From: Bradyrhizobium sp. YR681
Lineage (GTDB): Bacteria > Pseudomonadota > Alphaproteobacteria > Rhizobiales > Xanthobacteraceae
NCBI RefSeq assembly: GCF_000282615.1
Contig: NZ_AKIY01000192.1
Span: 26,403 to 90,402, forward strand
Direction of reading: 5' to 3'
DNA length: 64,000 nucleotides
The notes beneath the pieces are model-generated. The model worked only from the letters and a program-made list of their open reading frames with translations, was not told the origin of the DNA and did no database searches. Position numbers and translations under genes: made by a program. Below, in pieces: positions 33,432 to 42,563 of this stretch; position 1 is the stretch's first letter; each line of letters opens with the position of its first letter.

Positions 33432-35006
33432 CTAAGCCGGAATCAACGCCCGCAGGCGCTCGCGCAGCGCGCCATTCAGCAGCGGGCTTGCGAGCACGCC
33501 GACCGCGGCCAGCCAGATCGCGCATTCCGCGATGAAATGCACGAGCCCGCTCCCCGACACCAACGTGGTGATCGCGAGCCCGATCAACCAGCCCGACGCT
33601 ACGATGCCTGCGCCCACGATCAGCAAAAACGCGACGTGCCTTCCCGGATGATGCAGGGTCTGCCGCATCACCATCAGGGCGAGCAGGCCGAACTGGACCA
33701 GCATGTCGCTCGCGACCACGGCGAGCGCGGCGCCGAGCGGGCCGAGCTGCGGGATCAGGACGAAGGACAGCACGAGGAATACGACGAGCTGAAGTCCCTT
33801 GGTGCGGATCAGCAGGTCGCCACGATTGCTGTGGTTGGCAAAACCAAGCGCCAGCAGCGACGGTGCGACCGCCGCCGAGCCGAGCAGCAGCGTCACCGTG
33901 AGCGGCACGTCATAGGGAATGCTGCCATGGGTCCACAGCGCGAAGAAGTCCGGCCAGAACGGCAGCAGGCCTCCGACGATCACGCAGGCGAGGCCGGTGA
34001 CGAACACCGAACCATGGGCATAGAGCCGGCGCAGCCGCTCCTTGTCGCCGATCGCGTGGTCGTGGCCGAGCTCGGCGGCGAGCGGCAGCGTGACCTGGAG
34101 GCAGAGCCCGCGCACCAGGCTCGCGATCACGCGCGTCAGCCCCCATTGGGCCACCGCAACGCGGTTGGTGACCAGCGCCGAGACGAGCAGCACCGGAACG
34201 TTGATCAGCGCGAGCTCGGTGAAATTGGCGACCGCGAAGGGCAGCGCGCGACCGAACTGGCCGATGCTCCAGCGCAGGGACGGCGCGCGCCGCCTGCCGG
34301 CACGGCGCAGGAACGGAAACAGTCGCGGCGCGTCGAAGGCGGCGAGAAAGATCGCGAACGCCAGCTGCATCGACACGAAGGCAATCGCAACCGAAAGCAG
34401 GCTGCCGACCATCGCGAGCGCCACAAGCTGCGCGATCTGTCCGAGCAGCAGCGCGCCGTTTTGCAGCCACACCGTCCGGCCGTACTGGCCACGGGCGCGA
34501 TAGAGGCCGGAGGCGAGATTGGCGGGCACGGTCAGGAGCATGCCCAGCGTCATCACGAGCATCGCGGCGTCGAAGGTCGGCGCCGCGTGAAAACCGAGCA
34601 CCGCCGATGGCGGCGCCAGGTAAATGGCCGCGCCCACCACAACGGCGAGCACCGCGACGACCGCGAGGTAAAGTCGCAGCATGGCCGCATAGAAATTTGC
34701 CGTGCGACCGTCACAATCGGTGCAGGCCTTGAAGGCGAGAAAGCGGTTGATCGCGCGCAGCTGCAATCCGGCATCCGCGACGACGACGAGGCTGCCGGCC
34801 GCGTAGATCGCGAGCCAGGCCGCGAGCAGGTCGCCGCTCCAGACATGCAGGAACGCAGGGATCAGCAATAGTTGCTGTGTCAGCCCCAGCACCATCTGGA
34901 CGAGGTTCGCGGACCAGCCCTGCAACAGCCGGCGGGCACGACCGGCCCCGCCCGGTCCGCCCGAACCGTCGGCCTTGCCGGGCGCGTCAATCTGCGTGTC
35001 GGTCAA
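33432..35006 (-). CDS. Second polysaccharide flippase-like membrane protein (MOP/Wzx-like)
   Basis: The 524-residue protein has about 12-14 membrane segments. It begins ANLVQMVLGLTQQLLLIPAFLHVWSGDLLAAWLAIYAAGSLVVVADAGLQ, the typical lead of the PST/MOP flippase branch, followed by ASGLYRARGQYGRTVWLQNG. The chosen TTG at 35006 stands behind GGAAGG; an earlier start at 35072 would add 22 basic residues. It stands alone on the minus strand next to the WecE-type aminotransferase gene. A second flippase beside the one at 3669-5177 argues for two lipid-linked glycans made in this locus. The family call is confident, its cargo is unknown. Confidence 0.8.
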   Translation of the reverse strand: MTDTQIDAPGKADGSGGPGGAGRARRLLQGWSANLVQMVLGLTQQLLLIPAFLHVWSGDLLAAWLAIYAAGSLVVVADAGLQLRAINRFLAFKACTDCDGRTANFYAAMLRLYLAVVAVLAVVVGAAIYLAPPSAVLGFHAAPTFDAAMLVMTLGMLLTVPANLASGLYRARGQYGRTVWLQNGALLLGQIAQLVALAMVGSLLSVAIAFVSMQLAFAIFLAAFDAPRLFPFLRRAGRRRAPSLRWSIGQFGRALPFAVANFTELALINVPVLLVSALVTNRVAVAQWGLTRVIASLVRGLCLQVTLPLAAELGHDHAIGDKERLRRLYAHGSVFVTGLACVIVGGLLPFWPDFFALWTHGSIPYDVPLTVTLLLGSAAVAPSLLALGFANHSNRGDLLIRTKGLQLVVFLVLSFVLIPQLGPLGAALAVVASDMLVQFGLLALMVMRQTLHHPGRHVAFLLIVGAGIVASGWLIGLAITTLVSGSGLVHFIAECAIWLAAVGVLASPLLNGALRERLRALIPA

Positions 35007-35133
35007 GCCGCATCCTTCCCGGCAAGCCCCGGCGCGCGATCGCCGGTTGATTCCCGCAATGAAAGCCGCCAATTTGGCGCGATCGGATTGGGACGTTGAA
35101 GCCGCGTCTTAAGGCGGTTAGACAGCTTAGGCA

Positions 35134-36276
35134 ATGGCATCCGAATTCATCCCCTTCAACCGGCCTTACGTCACGGGCAAGGAGCAGGCCAATATCGAGC
35201 TGGCTCTGAAGAGCCATCATTTGTCGGGCGACGGCGCCTTCACCCGGCGCTGCCACGAATGGCTCGAACGGCGCACCGGCTCTGCGAGGGCCCTGCTGAC
35301 GCATTCCTGCACCTCCGCACTTGACCTCGCCGCGATCCTGCTCGACCTCAAGAGCGGTGACGAGGTCATCATGCCCTCCTTCACCTTCGTCTCGACCGCA
35401 AACGCCTTCGTGCTGCGTGGCGCGATCCCCGTTTTCGTCGACATCCGCGAGGACACGCTCAACCTCGACGAGCGCCGGATCGAGGCCGCCGTCACCTCGC
35501 GCACCCGCGCGATCGCGCCGGTGCATTATGCCGGCGTCGCCTGCGAGATGGATCCGATCCTCGCCATCGCCAAGCGTCACGGCTTGCGCATCGTCGAGGA
35601 TGCGGCGCAGGGCATCATGGCGAGCTACAGGGGCACGCCGCTTGGCGCCATCGGCGATCTCGGCAGCTTCTCCTTCCACGAGACCAAGAACATCATGTCG
35701 GGCGAAGGCGGCGCGCTGCTGGTGAACGATCCCGCGCTCAGCCTGCGCGCCGAGATCGTGCGGGAGAAGGGCACCGATCGCGGCCGCTTCTTCCGCGGCG
35801 AGGTCGACAAATACACCTGGCAGGACGTCGGCTCGTCGCTGCTGCCGAGCGACCTCACCGCGGCCTTCCTGTGGGCGCAACTGGAGGACGCCGAGCACAT
35901 CACAAGCGAGCGGCGCGCGATCTGGGACCGGTATCACGCCATGCTGGCGCCGCTCGAGCAGCGTGGCCTGCTGCGCCGCCCGGTCGTGCCCGACCATTGC
36001 GGGCATAACGGCCATCTCTATTACGTGCTGCTGCCGCGGGGGACGAATCGCGACACCGTGCTCGGCAAGCTGCGGGACGCGCAGATCGGCGCCGTATTCC
36101 ATTACGTGCCGCTGCATTCCGCGCCGGCCGGAATGCGGTTCGCCCGCGCGCATGGCGATCTCAAGCACACCACGGATCTGTCCGAGCGGCTGGTCAGGCT
36201 GCCGTTCTGGGTGGGCTTGCAAGAGGCGCAGCAGGCGCGGGTCTGCGAGACGCTCGGCGCGATCCTCGGGCGCTGA
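35134..36276 (+). CDS. wecE: dTDP-4-amino-4,6-dideoxygalactose transaminase-like (WecE/RffA)
   Basis: The 380-residue DegT-family PLP enzyme starts FIPFNRPYVTGKEQANI, has LTHSCTSALDLAAILLDLKSGDEVIMPSFTFVSTANAFVL, and carries the catalytic Lys in FSFHETKNIMSGEGGALLV. The HETKN and WVGLQEAQ-like C-terminal end are specific to WecE, which converts dTDP-4-keto-6-deoxyglucose into dTDP-4-amino-4,6-dideoxygalactose (dTDP-Fuc4N). RmlA and RmlB for that substrate are not recognised in the window. The gene is alone on its strand, 3 bp before the end of the convergent GspC/N-like gene. Confidence 0.9.
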   Translation: MASEFIPFNRPYVTGKEQANIELALKSHHLSGDGAFTRRCHEWLERRTGSARALLTHSCTSALDLAAILLDLKSGDEVIMPSFTFVSTANAFVLRGAIPVFVDIREDTLNLDERRIEAAVTSRTRAIAPVHYAGVACEMDPILAIAKRHGLRIVEDAAQGIMASYRGTPLGAIGDLGSFSFHETKNIMSGEGGALLVNDPALSLRAEIVREKGTDRGRFFRGEVDKYTWQDVGSSLLPSDLTAAFLWAQLEDAEHITSERRAIWDRYHAMLAPLEQRGLLRRPVVPDHCGHNGHLYYVLLPRGTNRDTVLGKLRDAQIGAVFHYVPLHSAPAGMRFARAHGDLKHTTDLSERLVRLPFWVGLQEAQQARVCETLGAILGR

Positions 36277-36279
36277 ACT

Positions 36280-36972
36280 CTACAATCCGTCCGACTCGCC
36301 GTTCTTCGGCGTCGAACGCGGCATGAAGGGCGCGAACGACGTATCGGTCGTGGTCGGCATCGTCAGCTTGCCGCCGGACTCTGCGGGCGTGGTAGCAGCC
36401 GTTGGCGAAGCCGTGGTCGTTCCGTCCGGGCGCTGGAGCGCCAAAACCTCGCTGCGATCGCCCTGCTTGAGCGTCACCTCGCGCGGCTGAACCGCGGTCA
36501 GCGACCAGCCGCCGAGCGATTCGCCCTGGCGCAGGCGCACCACCTTCTGGTCGATGCGGTTGACGAGAATCGCGATCGCCTCGCCCTCGCCCACCACGGC
36601 GCCCACCAGCAGCAGCGGCGGCGGCGCATCGACCGGCCTCGGCGGCGGCGGCGCCGATACCTCTTCGACCGGAGACGCGGCAACCGCGCGCGGCGGCGGC
36701 CGGCGCGAGGCCGAGAAGATCGGTCGCTCCTGGGTCATGGTCAGCGCCGAGAGCGGCACCGCCCACAGCGGATTGCCGCGCGGAATCGGTTTGCTCGCGG
36801 CCTGCGCCGGCTGCGCGATCGGCCGCATCGCGCCGACATCGACGCTTTCGGCGGGGCCGGCAGCATCATCGGACAGGATATCCATGCGCGACGAGGTGGC
36901 CGCCGAGGCCGCGGCAACGCCCAGGACCGCGCACAGCGCGGCCAATCCCATCGCTCGCAACGAGGCGGACAT
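36280..36972 (-). CDS. gspN: Type II secretion protein of GspC/GspN type
   Basis: The 230-residue protein has a short N-terminal hydrophobic segment (ALCAVLGVAAASAA), then a proline/alanine-rich linker, and the homology-region-like stretch LLVGAVVGEGEAIAILVNRIDQKVVRLRQGESLGGWSLTAVQPREVTL. This is the signature of GspC/PulC HR domains and of the short GspN group used with alphaproteobacterial systems. It links the inner-membrane assembly platform to the secretin. The ATG at 36972 follows GGGAA; an earlier in-frame start at 37017 is less likely. It is separated from gspM by the autotransporter gene on the other strand. GspC is an equally fair name. Confidence 0.75.
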   Translation of the reverse strand: MSASLRAMGLAALCAVLGVAAASAATSSRMDILSDDAAGPAESVDVGAMRPIAQPAQAASKPIPRGNPLWAVPLSALTMTQERPIFSASRRPPPRAVAASPVEEVSAPPPPRPVDAPPPLLLVGAVVGEGEAIAILVNRIDQKVVRLRQGESLGGWSLTAVQPREVTLKQGDRSEVLALQRPDGTTTASPTAATTPAESGGKLTMPTTTDTSFAPFMPRSTPKNGESDGL

Positions 36973-37303
36973 CGAATTCCCTTGCAGACTCGCCTGCGGC
37001 CGCACGCCGCAAGACATCGACAGCCAAACTAGGCCCGATGCGCCTGACCATCAACCCGCGTCGTACCAGCTCGATTCGGAGGGAATGGCGCCTCCCTCCT
37101 GCATATGTTGCGATGCATGAAAATGTTGCCCAACGGCCACGATCGCTGAAATTGCACGCGGAACAGGCTGGAACCCCGCGCAATTGGACCTCCATTCATT
37201 GCGAGGCGCGGTGACGCCGTGAGATTGTGTGCGGGCGCAAGGCGTTGCCGCACGCCCGGGTTGCATGCTTGCGATGATTTCTTTTTCCGATTTGAGAACA
37301 GCG
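36973..37303. promoter_or_regulatory. Divergent intergenic region between the GspC/N-like gene and the autotransporter
   Basis: These 331 bp must hold promoters for both directions. I see two short direct repeats, ATGTTGC at about 37106-37112 and 37132-37138, and the palindromic ATGCAT between them, but no clear -35/-10 pair. No small gene is supported. Confidence 0.35.
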
Positions 37304-40300
37304 ATGACCGGACCGACAATGGCGCGCGTGAGGATCGGACACAGGCTGGGGTCCGTCGTCCGTCACGCGCTGGCGACCCTGCTTGCGACCACCGCGCTCG
37401 GCGTCGTCACGGCCCATGCCGTCGACGGCATCTGGACCGGCAGCACCTCCACCGAGTGGACGGATGGAACGAACTGGACGTCTAGTCCGGACGTACCTGA
37501 CGGCACCGCGACCTTCACCAATACCGGTCCGACTACGGTCGACAGCAACGGTCTCGTCAACATCGGCGCCGTCGTGTTCACGGCCGCACCCAATGCGCAG
37601 GCCTACACCGTCAACACCAACGACATCTTCGTGGTGAACGGCGCCGGCATCTCGAACAACTCGACCAACGTGCAGACGTTCAACGTCGGCTCCAGCATGG
37701 TGTTCACGAACTCCAGCAGCGCGAGCGCCGGCAGCAATGTCGTGACGTACAACGTCAGCGGCGGCGGGATGAGCTTCAACGACACCTCGACCGCGGGTTC
37801 GGCCGCCATCACCAACAACGGTGTCATCGAGTTCAACGGCGGCAGCAACGCGGGCACCGCGACGATCACGAACAACATCGTGCTGAACTTCAACGACACC
37901 AGTTCGGCGAGCGGGTCCACCATCACCAACGCCGCGACCGGCTTCGTGGCCTTCACCGCCTCGTCCACCGCGGGCACCTCGACGATCTCCAACAGCGGCT
38001 CGCTGAGCTTCGTCAACTCCGCCACCGCCGGCAGCGCCACCATTACCACCGAGAATTTCGCCACCACGACCTTCACCGGCACGTCGACCGGCGGCACCGC
38101 CCGCTTCATCACCAATGCCGGCGGCACCTTCGACATTTCCGGGCTGACCAGCACCGGCATGACGTCGGGTTCGATCGAAGGCGCCGGCGACTATGTGCTC
38201 GGCGCCAAGACGCTCACCACCGGCAGCCTCAACTCATCGACACAGGTCGACGGCGTGATCTCCGGCGCCGGCGGCGGCCTCACCAAGGTCGGCACCGGCA
38301 CGCTGACGCTCACGGGCACCAACACCTATACCGGTCCGACGACGATCTCGGCCGGAACGCTGGCGCTGTCGGGCTTCGGCAGCATCGCGAACTCCAGCGT
38401 CGTGACGGTGGACGGGACATTCGACATCTCCGCGTCCTCGTTCCCGTTCAACGCCATCACCACGCTCGCCGGCGGCTCCAGCGGCGTCGTCAACATGGGC
38501 AGCAACGGGCTGTTCATCAGCAACGGCTCGACCGAATTTGCGGGCGTCATCCAGGGCACCGGCGGATTTGAAGTCGGCGGCGGCACGCAGACCCTCTCGG
38601 GCGTGAACACCTACACCAACGTCACGCAGATCGACGCCGGTGCAACGCTGGCGCTGAAGGGCAGCGGCTCGATTGCGAGTTCGCTCTACGTCGCGTTCTC
38701 CGGCGCCGGCGCAACGCTCGATATTTCCCAGACCACGTCCGGGGCGTCGGTGACACAGCTGTTCTCGTTCGGCACCAACGGCGTCGTCGCGCTGGGGTCG
38801 AAGACGCTGACGGTCACGGTGGGCAACTCCTTCGGCGGCGTGATCCAGGACGGCGGCATCGGCGGCGGCACCGCCGGCAACCTCACGATCGCGAGCGGTG
38901 CGACGCAGCAGCTCTACGGCACCAACACCTATACCGGCACCACGACCATCGCGGCCGGCGGCGAGCTCGATCTCATCAACTCCGCAGGCAGCGACGGCAG
39001 CATCTCGGCCTCGAGCAGCGTCGTCGCCAACGGCATCTTCGACATCACGGCCTTGAGCACGGGCACCTCGATCAAGTCGCTGGCCGGCTCCGGCAACGTC
39101 AATCTCGGCGCCAACACGCTGACGATCACCAACGGCAACGGCACTTTCGCCGGCGTGATCGACGATGCCGGCGCGGGCGGCGGCCTGACGCTGGCCGGCG
39201 GCACGCAGACGCTGTCCGGCAACAGCACCTATACCGGCGCCACCACCGTGAATGGCGGCACGCTGGTGGTGGACGGCTCGATCCTGAACAGCCCGACCAC
39301 CGTCAATGCCGGCGGCACGCTCGCAGGCTCCGGCGCCGTCGCCGGCGTCCAGGTCAACGGCGGCACGCTTGCGCCGGGCAGCGCAGCGAACCCGTTCGGC
39401 CCGCTGACGGTGAACGGATCGCTGATCTTCACGGCGGCCTCGACCTATCTGGTGCAGGTCTCCTCGACCAGCGCGAGCCTCACCCAGGTGACAGGCGCAA
39501 CCGACCTCGGCGGCGCGACGGTGAGCGCCAACTTCACCTCGGGGACCGTCAAGAAGCAGTACACGATCCTGACCGCGGCCGGCACCCTCGCCGGCACCAC
39601 CTTCAATCCGACCGTCCTCTCCAACATGCCGACGCTGAACGCGACGCTGAGCTACGACACCAGCAACGTGTTCCTCAACGTCAACGTCAATTTCGCGCAA
39701 GCCGGCGGCCTCAACGGCAACCAGCAGAACGTCGCGAACACGCTGACCAATTTCTTCAACACGACCGGCGGCATTCCCGCAGCCTTCGCTGCGCTGTCGC
39801 CGGCGGGACTGACCACCGCCTCGGGCGAGCTCGGCACCGGCATCATCCAGTCCGCGATCAACGCCGACGGCCAGTTCCTGAACCTGATGCTCGATCCGAC
39901 CGTCATCGGCCGCTCGGGCGGCTTCGCCAAGGCGGGCAGCGTCGCGCAATTCGCCGGGAGCGACGACGCGACCGCCTATGCCACGATGCGCCTCGCCAAC
40001 GCGCGCGAGCGCGAGGCCTACGCGATGGCGACCAAGGCGCCGCTGCTGTCGTCACAGCCGAGCAGCCGCTGGAGCGTCTGGGCGGCCGGCTATGGCGGCT
40101 CGGCCTCGGTCGGCGGCAATGCGGCGGTCGGCTCGCAGGACCTGACCGCGCGGGTCTGGGGCGGCGCGGCCGGCGCCGACTACAGGCTGTCGGTGGATAC
40201 GCTGGTCGGCTTCGCGCTCGGCGGCGGCGGGCTGAACTACTCGGTTGCCAATGCGATGGGCTCGGGCTCGGCCGATTTGTTCCAGGCCGGAATCTACGGC

Positions 40301-40906
40301 CGGCACAATTTCGGGCCGGCCTACATCTCGGCCGCGCTGGCCTATGGCTGGCACGACGTCACCACCAATCGCACCGTGGCGCTCGCCGGCGCCGACCAGC
40401 TCCAGGGCCGCTACAAGGCCGACACCTTCTCGGCCCGCTTCGAGGGCGGCTACCGCTTCGCAACGCCTTTGATCGGCATCACGCCTTACGCGGCCGCACA
40501 AGTGACGAACTTCAACCTGCCGAACTATTCCGAAGTCAGCCTCAATGGCGGCGGCCTGTTCGCGCTGAACTACGCCGCGCAATCCGTCACCGACACCCGC
40601 TCCGAGCTCGGCCTGCGCACCGACAAGGCCTACGCCATGCAGAACGGCGTGCTGACCCTGCGCGGCCGCGCCGCCTGGGCGCACGACTACAATCCGAGCC
40701 GCGCCGTCACCGCGCTGTTCCAGACCCTGCCGGGCACCAGCTTCGTCGTGAACGGCGCACGCGTCGATGCCGACTCCGCGCTGGTCAGCGCCAGCGCCGA
40801 GATGAAATGGCTCAGCGGCTTCTCGATCGCCGGCACCTTCGACGGCGAGTTCTCCGGCAACGTCACCAGCTATTCCGGCAAGGGCGTGTTCAAGTACTCC
40901 TGGTGA
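37304..40906 (+). CDS. Autotransporter adhesin-like protein (type Va secretion, PATR repeats)
   Basis: The 1200-residue protein has a signal peptide ending near AHA|V at residue 39, preceded by a basic stretch. The passenger starts with about six short rungs of 19-22 residues (pattern F-x-x-xSTAGSATITNxG). Four passenger-associated repeats follow, each with the core GTLTLTGTNTYTGxTTI-xAGTL. A linker (NVANTLTNFFNTTGGIPAAF) precedes the roughly 280-residue beta-barrel that starts near WSVWAAGYGG and ends in KYSW, a terminal aromatic residue as required for Bam. It should be exported by Sec and displayed on the surface, possibly as an adhesin. The ATG at 37304 follows GAGAA. It interrupts the secretion operon on the opposite strand. 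Confidence 0.92.
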   Translation: MTGPTMARVRIGHRLGSVVRHALATLLATTALGVVTAHAVDGIWTGSTSTEWTDGTNWTSSPDVPDGTATFTNTGPTTVDSNGLVNIGAVVFTAAPNAQAYTVNTNDIFVVNGAGISNNSTNVQTFNVGSSMVFTNSSSASAGSNVVTYNVSGGGMSFNDTSTAGSAAITNNGVIEFNGGSNAGTATITNNIVLNFNDTSSASGSTITNAATGFVAFTASSTAGTSTISNSGSLSFVNSATAGSATITTENFATTTFTGTSTGGTARFITNAGGTFDISGLTSTGMTSGSIEGAGDYVLGAKTLTTGSLNSSTQVDGVISGAGGGLTKVGTGTLTLTGTNTYTGPTTISAGTLALSGFGSIANSSVVTVDGTFDISASSFPFNAITTLAGGSSGVVNMGSNGLFISNGSTEFAGVIQGTGGFEVGGGTQTLSGVNTYTNVTQIDAGATLALKGSGSIASSLYVAFSGAGATLDISQTTSGASVTQLFSFGTNGVVALGSKTLTVTVGNSFGGVIQDGGIGGGTAGNLTIASGATQQLYGTNTYTGTTTIAAGGELDLINSAGSDGSISASSSVVANGIFDITALSTGTSIKSLAGSGNVNLGANTLTITNGNGTFAGVIDDAGAGGGLTLAGGTQTLSGNSTYTGATTVNGGTLVVDGSILNSPTTVNAGGTLAGSGAVAGVQVNGGTLAPGSAANPFGPLTVNGSLIFTAASTYLVQVSSTSASLTQVTGATDLGGATVSANFTSGTVKKQYTILTAAGTLAGTTFNPTVLSNMPTLNATLSYDTSNVFLNVNVNFAQAGGLNGNQQNVANTLTNFFNTTGGIPAAFAALSPAGLTTASGELGTGIIQSAINADGQFLNLMLDPTVIGRSGGFAKAGSVAQFAGSDDATAYATMRLANAREREAYAMATKAPLLSSQPSSRWSVWAAGYGGSASVGGNAAVGSQDLTARVWGGAAGADYRLSVDTLVGFALGGGGLNYSVANAMGSGSADLFQAGIYGRHNFGPAYISAALAYGWHDVTTNRTVALAGADQLQGRYKADTFSARFEGGYRFATPLIGITPYAAAQVTNFNLPNYSEVSLNGGGLFALNYAAQSVTDTRSELGLRTDKAYAMQNGVLTLRGRAAWAHDYNPSRAVTALFQTLPGTSFVVNGARVDADSALVSASAEMKWLSGFSIAGTFDGEFSGNVTSYSGKGVFKYSW

Positions 40907-40934
40907 GCCGACACAGCCCACCTGATTTGGCGCC

Positions 40935-41528
40935 CTACTTCCCCGCCTGCCACTGGCCGGAGACGCCCAAAATCACCCTGACGCGGCCGGTGGGGGCATC
41001 GCTCAGCGCCGTGGTCTGCGGCACCTGGACGTCGAGCTGGTCGACGAACAGGAACGGCATGCCGGCCTCGAGATCGTAGAGCAGCTTTTGCAGCGCGGGC
41101 TGCTCCAGCTCGCAGCTCACGACGAGGCCGACGAAGCCATCCTTGGTTTGCGCGCCTGAGACATCGACCTGCGAGGACTGCACCGAGCCGCCGACATTGC
41201 CGACGGCGGCGGCAACCCGCTGCAACAGATTGGCACCCGCGACCGTCACGGTGGGCCCTTCCAGGAACGGCGTGCCCGGATGCTCGGCCGAGACCGCCGC
41301 GGGATTCCTGGCGCCGCCCTTGCGGCCACGCAGCTGGTCGAGCAGGTCCGAGGTCTGCGCCAGCGCCTGGCGGTGGGCGATCACGTCGGCGATCGACAGC
41401 CCTGCCGTCAGCAACAGCGCGCCGGCGATTGCGAGATAGAGCGTGACTGCAATCAGCGGCGATCCCGTGAGGGCCCGCGCAACGGCATGTCCGCCGGCGG
41501 CCTTGGCGCTGCCCATGCCGACGCTCAT
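40935..41528 (-). CDS. gspM: Type II secretion assembly-platform protein GspM (GspMb/PilO-like)
   Basis: The 197-residue protein has one membrane segment near residues 22-48 (PLIAVTLYLAIAGALLLTAGLSI), then a coiled-coil-prone stretch and a periplasmic ferredoxin-like domain (LEGPTVTVAGANLLQRVAAAVGNVGGSVQSSQV), the pattern of the GspMb/PilO type. It forms the inner-membrane platform with GspL, GspF and GspE. The ATG overlaps the gspL stop by 4 bp. It is the last gene of the leftward gspE-M operon, only 28 bp away from the convergent autotransporter end. Confidence 0.85.
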   Translation of the reverse strand: MSVGMGSAKAAGGHAVARALTGSPLIAVTLYLAIAGALLLTAGLSIADVIAHRQALAQTSDLLDQLRGRKGGARNPAAVSAEHPGTPFLEGPTVTVAGANLLQRVAAAVGNVGGSVQSSQVDVSGAQTKDGFVGLVVSCELEQPALQKLLYDLEAGMPFLFVDQLDVQVPQTTALSDAPTGRVRVILGVSGQWQAGK

Positions 41529-42562
41529 GGCGCGTTCCTCGGTTCGATTTGCGCCTCGATGTGGAAGCGCTCGCCGGGATCGGAGGGGCTGCGCGTCGTC
41601 GGCGCGTAGAAGGTCGCGCGCGTAAAATGCTGGGACTGCTCGATCAACGGGATCAGCGAGGGCGCATCGCGCGTGATGCCGCCGATCTGGATCTTGTTGC
41701 CGGACAGATGCATCTCGGTGACATAGGTATGATCGGGCAGTATCCGGCTCAGCGATTCCAGCACGATCACGCTCGCCGGCGTCTCGTATTTGCGGCGCTC
41801 CAGCAGCGCGAGCGGCGAGCGCTCGCCGCCGTCGCTGCCGCGCAGCGCGGCGCGGCGCTGGGTGATCTGCCGTTCGAGCTCGCCCTCCTGCGCGGTGAGA
41901 CTGTCGGCCAGGTAGCCGGCGGCGACGGAGCCGATCACCGCGGTGACCGCGGCAAGGGCCAGCACGGCCTGCAGCGTCCGGCTCAACCGCACCGGATCGA
42001 TCGCGCCGCGCGATCTCTGCTCGAACACCTTGACGCGCCCGCCCCCGCTCGCCTCCGTCACGATCGCGATCGCCGACGGATGGAACGCCGAGACCGCCTC
42101 GACATAGTTCATCGCCTGCCGGCGCGGCACGGCCGCGATCTCCGTGGTGATGCTCTCGCTGCCATGCGCCACCGGGGCGCTGCACCCGAACACGGCCTCC
42201 GCCGCGCTCCATGGCGTCAGCCGGTCGATCTGCGCCCGCACGATGCCCTCGAGGAAGTCGGCCGCGCGGGCCGGCAGCTCCAGGGTGCGGAACAGGAAAC
42301 GTGTCGGCCGCAGCACGATCTCGACGCGGCTGCCGCGGGCGATCTGCGCCAGATTGACGCCCGTGAACTTGCCGTCCTCGAACGCGATCTCTTTCGGCAC
42401 ATTCTCCGACTTCGTCGCCTCGAGCGCGAACGCACCGGTCTCGGTCTCGACCAGCCGCACCACGCGCGGCGCCACCACGCGCTCCAGCGCGGCAACGATC
42501 GCCCCGGCCACGGTGCCGGTCCAGGCATCGAGAATGCCGCGAAGGGAATTGAGCGAGCTCAT
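41525..42562 (-). CDS. gspL: Type II secretion assembly-platform protein GspL (PilN-like C-terminal part)
   Basis: The 345-residue protein has an N-terminal cytoplasmic actin-like portion (VVAPRVVRLVETETGAFALEATKS), the membrane segment VLALAAVTAVIGSVAAGYLA near residue 215, and a periplasmic PilN/GspL-like domain (LLERRKYETPASVIVLESLSRILPDHTYVTEM). GspL binds GspE in the cytoplasm and GspM in the membrane. The ATG at 42562 fits the operon spacing: the gspK stop is one base upstream. The alternate start at 42616 would add 18 residues inside gspK. Confidence 0.85.
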   Translation of the reverse strand: MSSLNSLRGILDAWTGTVAGAIVAALERVVAPRVVRLVETETGAFALEATKSENVPKEIAFEDGKFTGVNLAQIARGSRVEIVLRPTRFLFRTLELPARAADFLEGIVRAQIDRLTPWSAAEAVFGCSAPVAHGSESITTEIAAVPRRQAMNYVEAVSAFHPSAIAIVTEASGGGRVKVFEQRSRGAIDPVRLSRTLQAVLALAAVTAVIGSVAAGYLADSLTAQEGELERQITQRRAALRGSDGGERSPLALLERRKYETPASVIVLESLSRILPDHTYVTEMHLSGNKIQIGGITRDAPSLIPLIEQSQHFTRATFYAPTTRSPSDPGERFHIEAQIEPRNAP

Positions 42563-42563
42563 C

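Noticed and set aside
33537..34871. Long open frame of about 444 codons antisense to the second flippase gene
   Set aside because: It is the mirror of the flippase coding sequence; GC-rich codon bias opens antisense frames, and its Arg/Gln/His-rich translation is typical for such shadows.
38234..39949. Long open frame of 571 codons antisense to the autotransporter
   Set aside because: Shadow of the repetitive passenger region; no protein-like pattern and no start signals.
37304..40906. CRISPR-like or tandem DNA repeat array in the repetitive coding region
   Set aside because: The repeats are protein-level beta-strand repeats of variable spacing, not direct DNA repeats with spacers.
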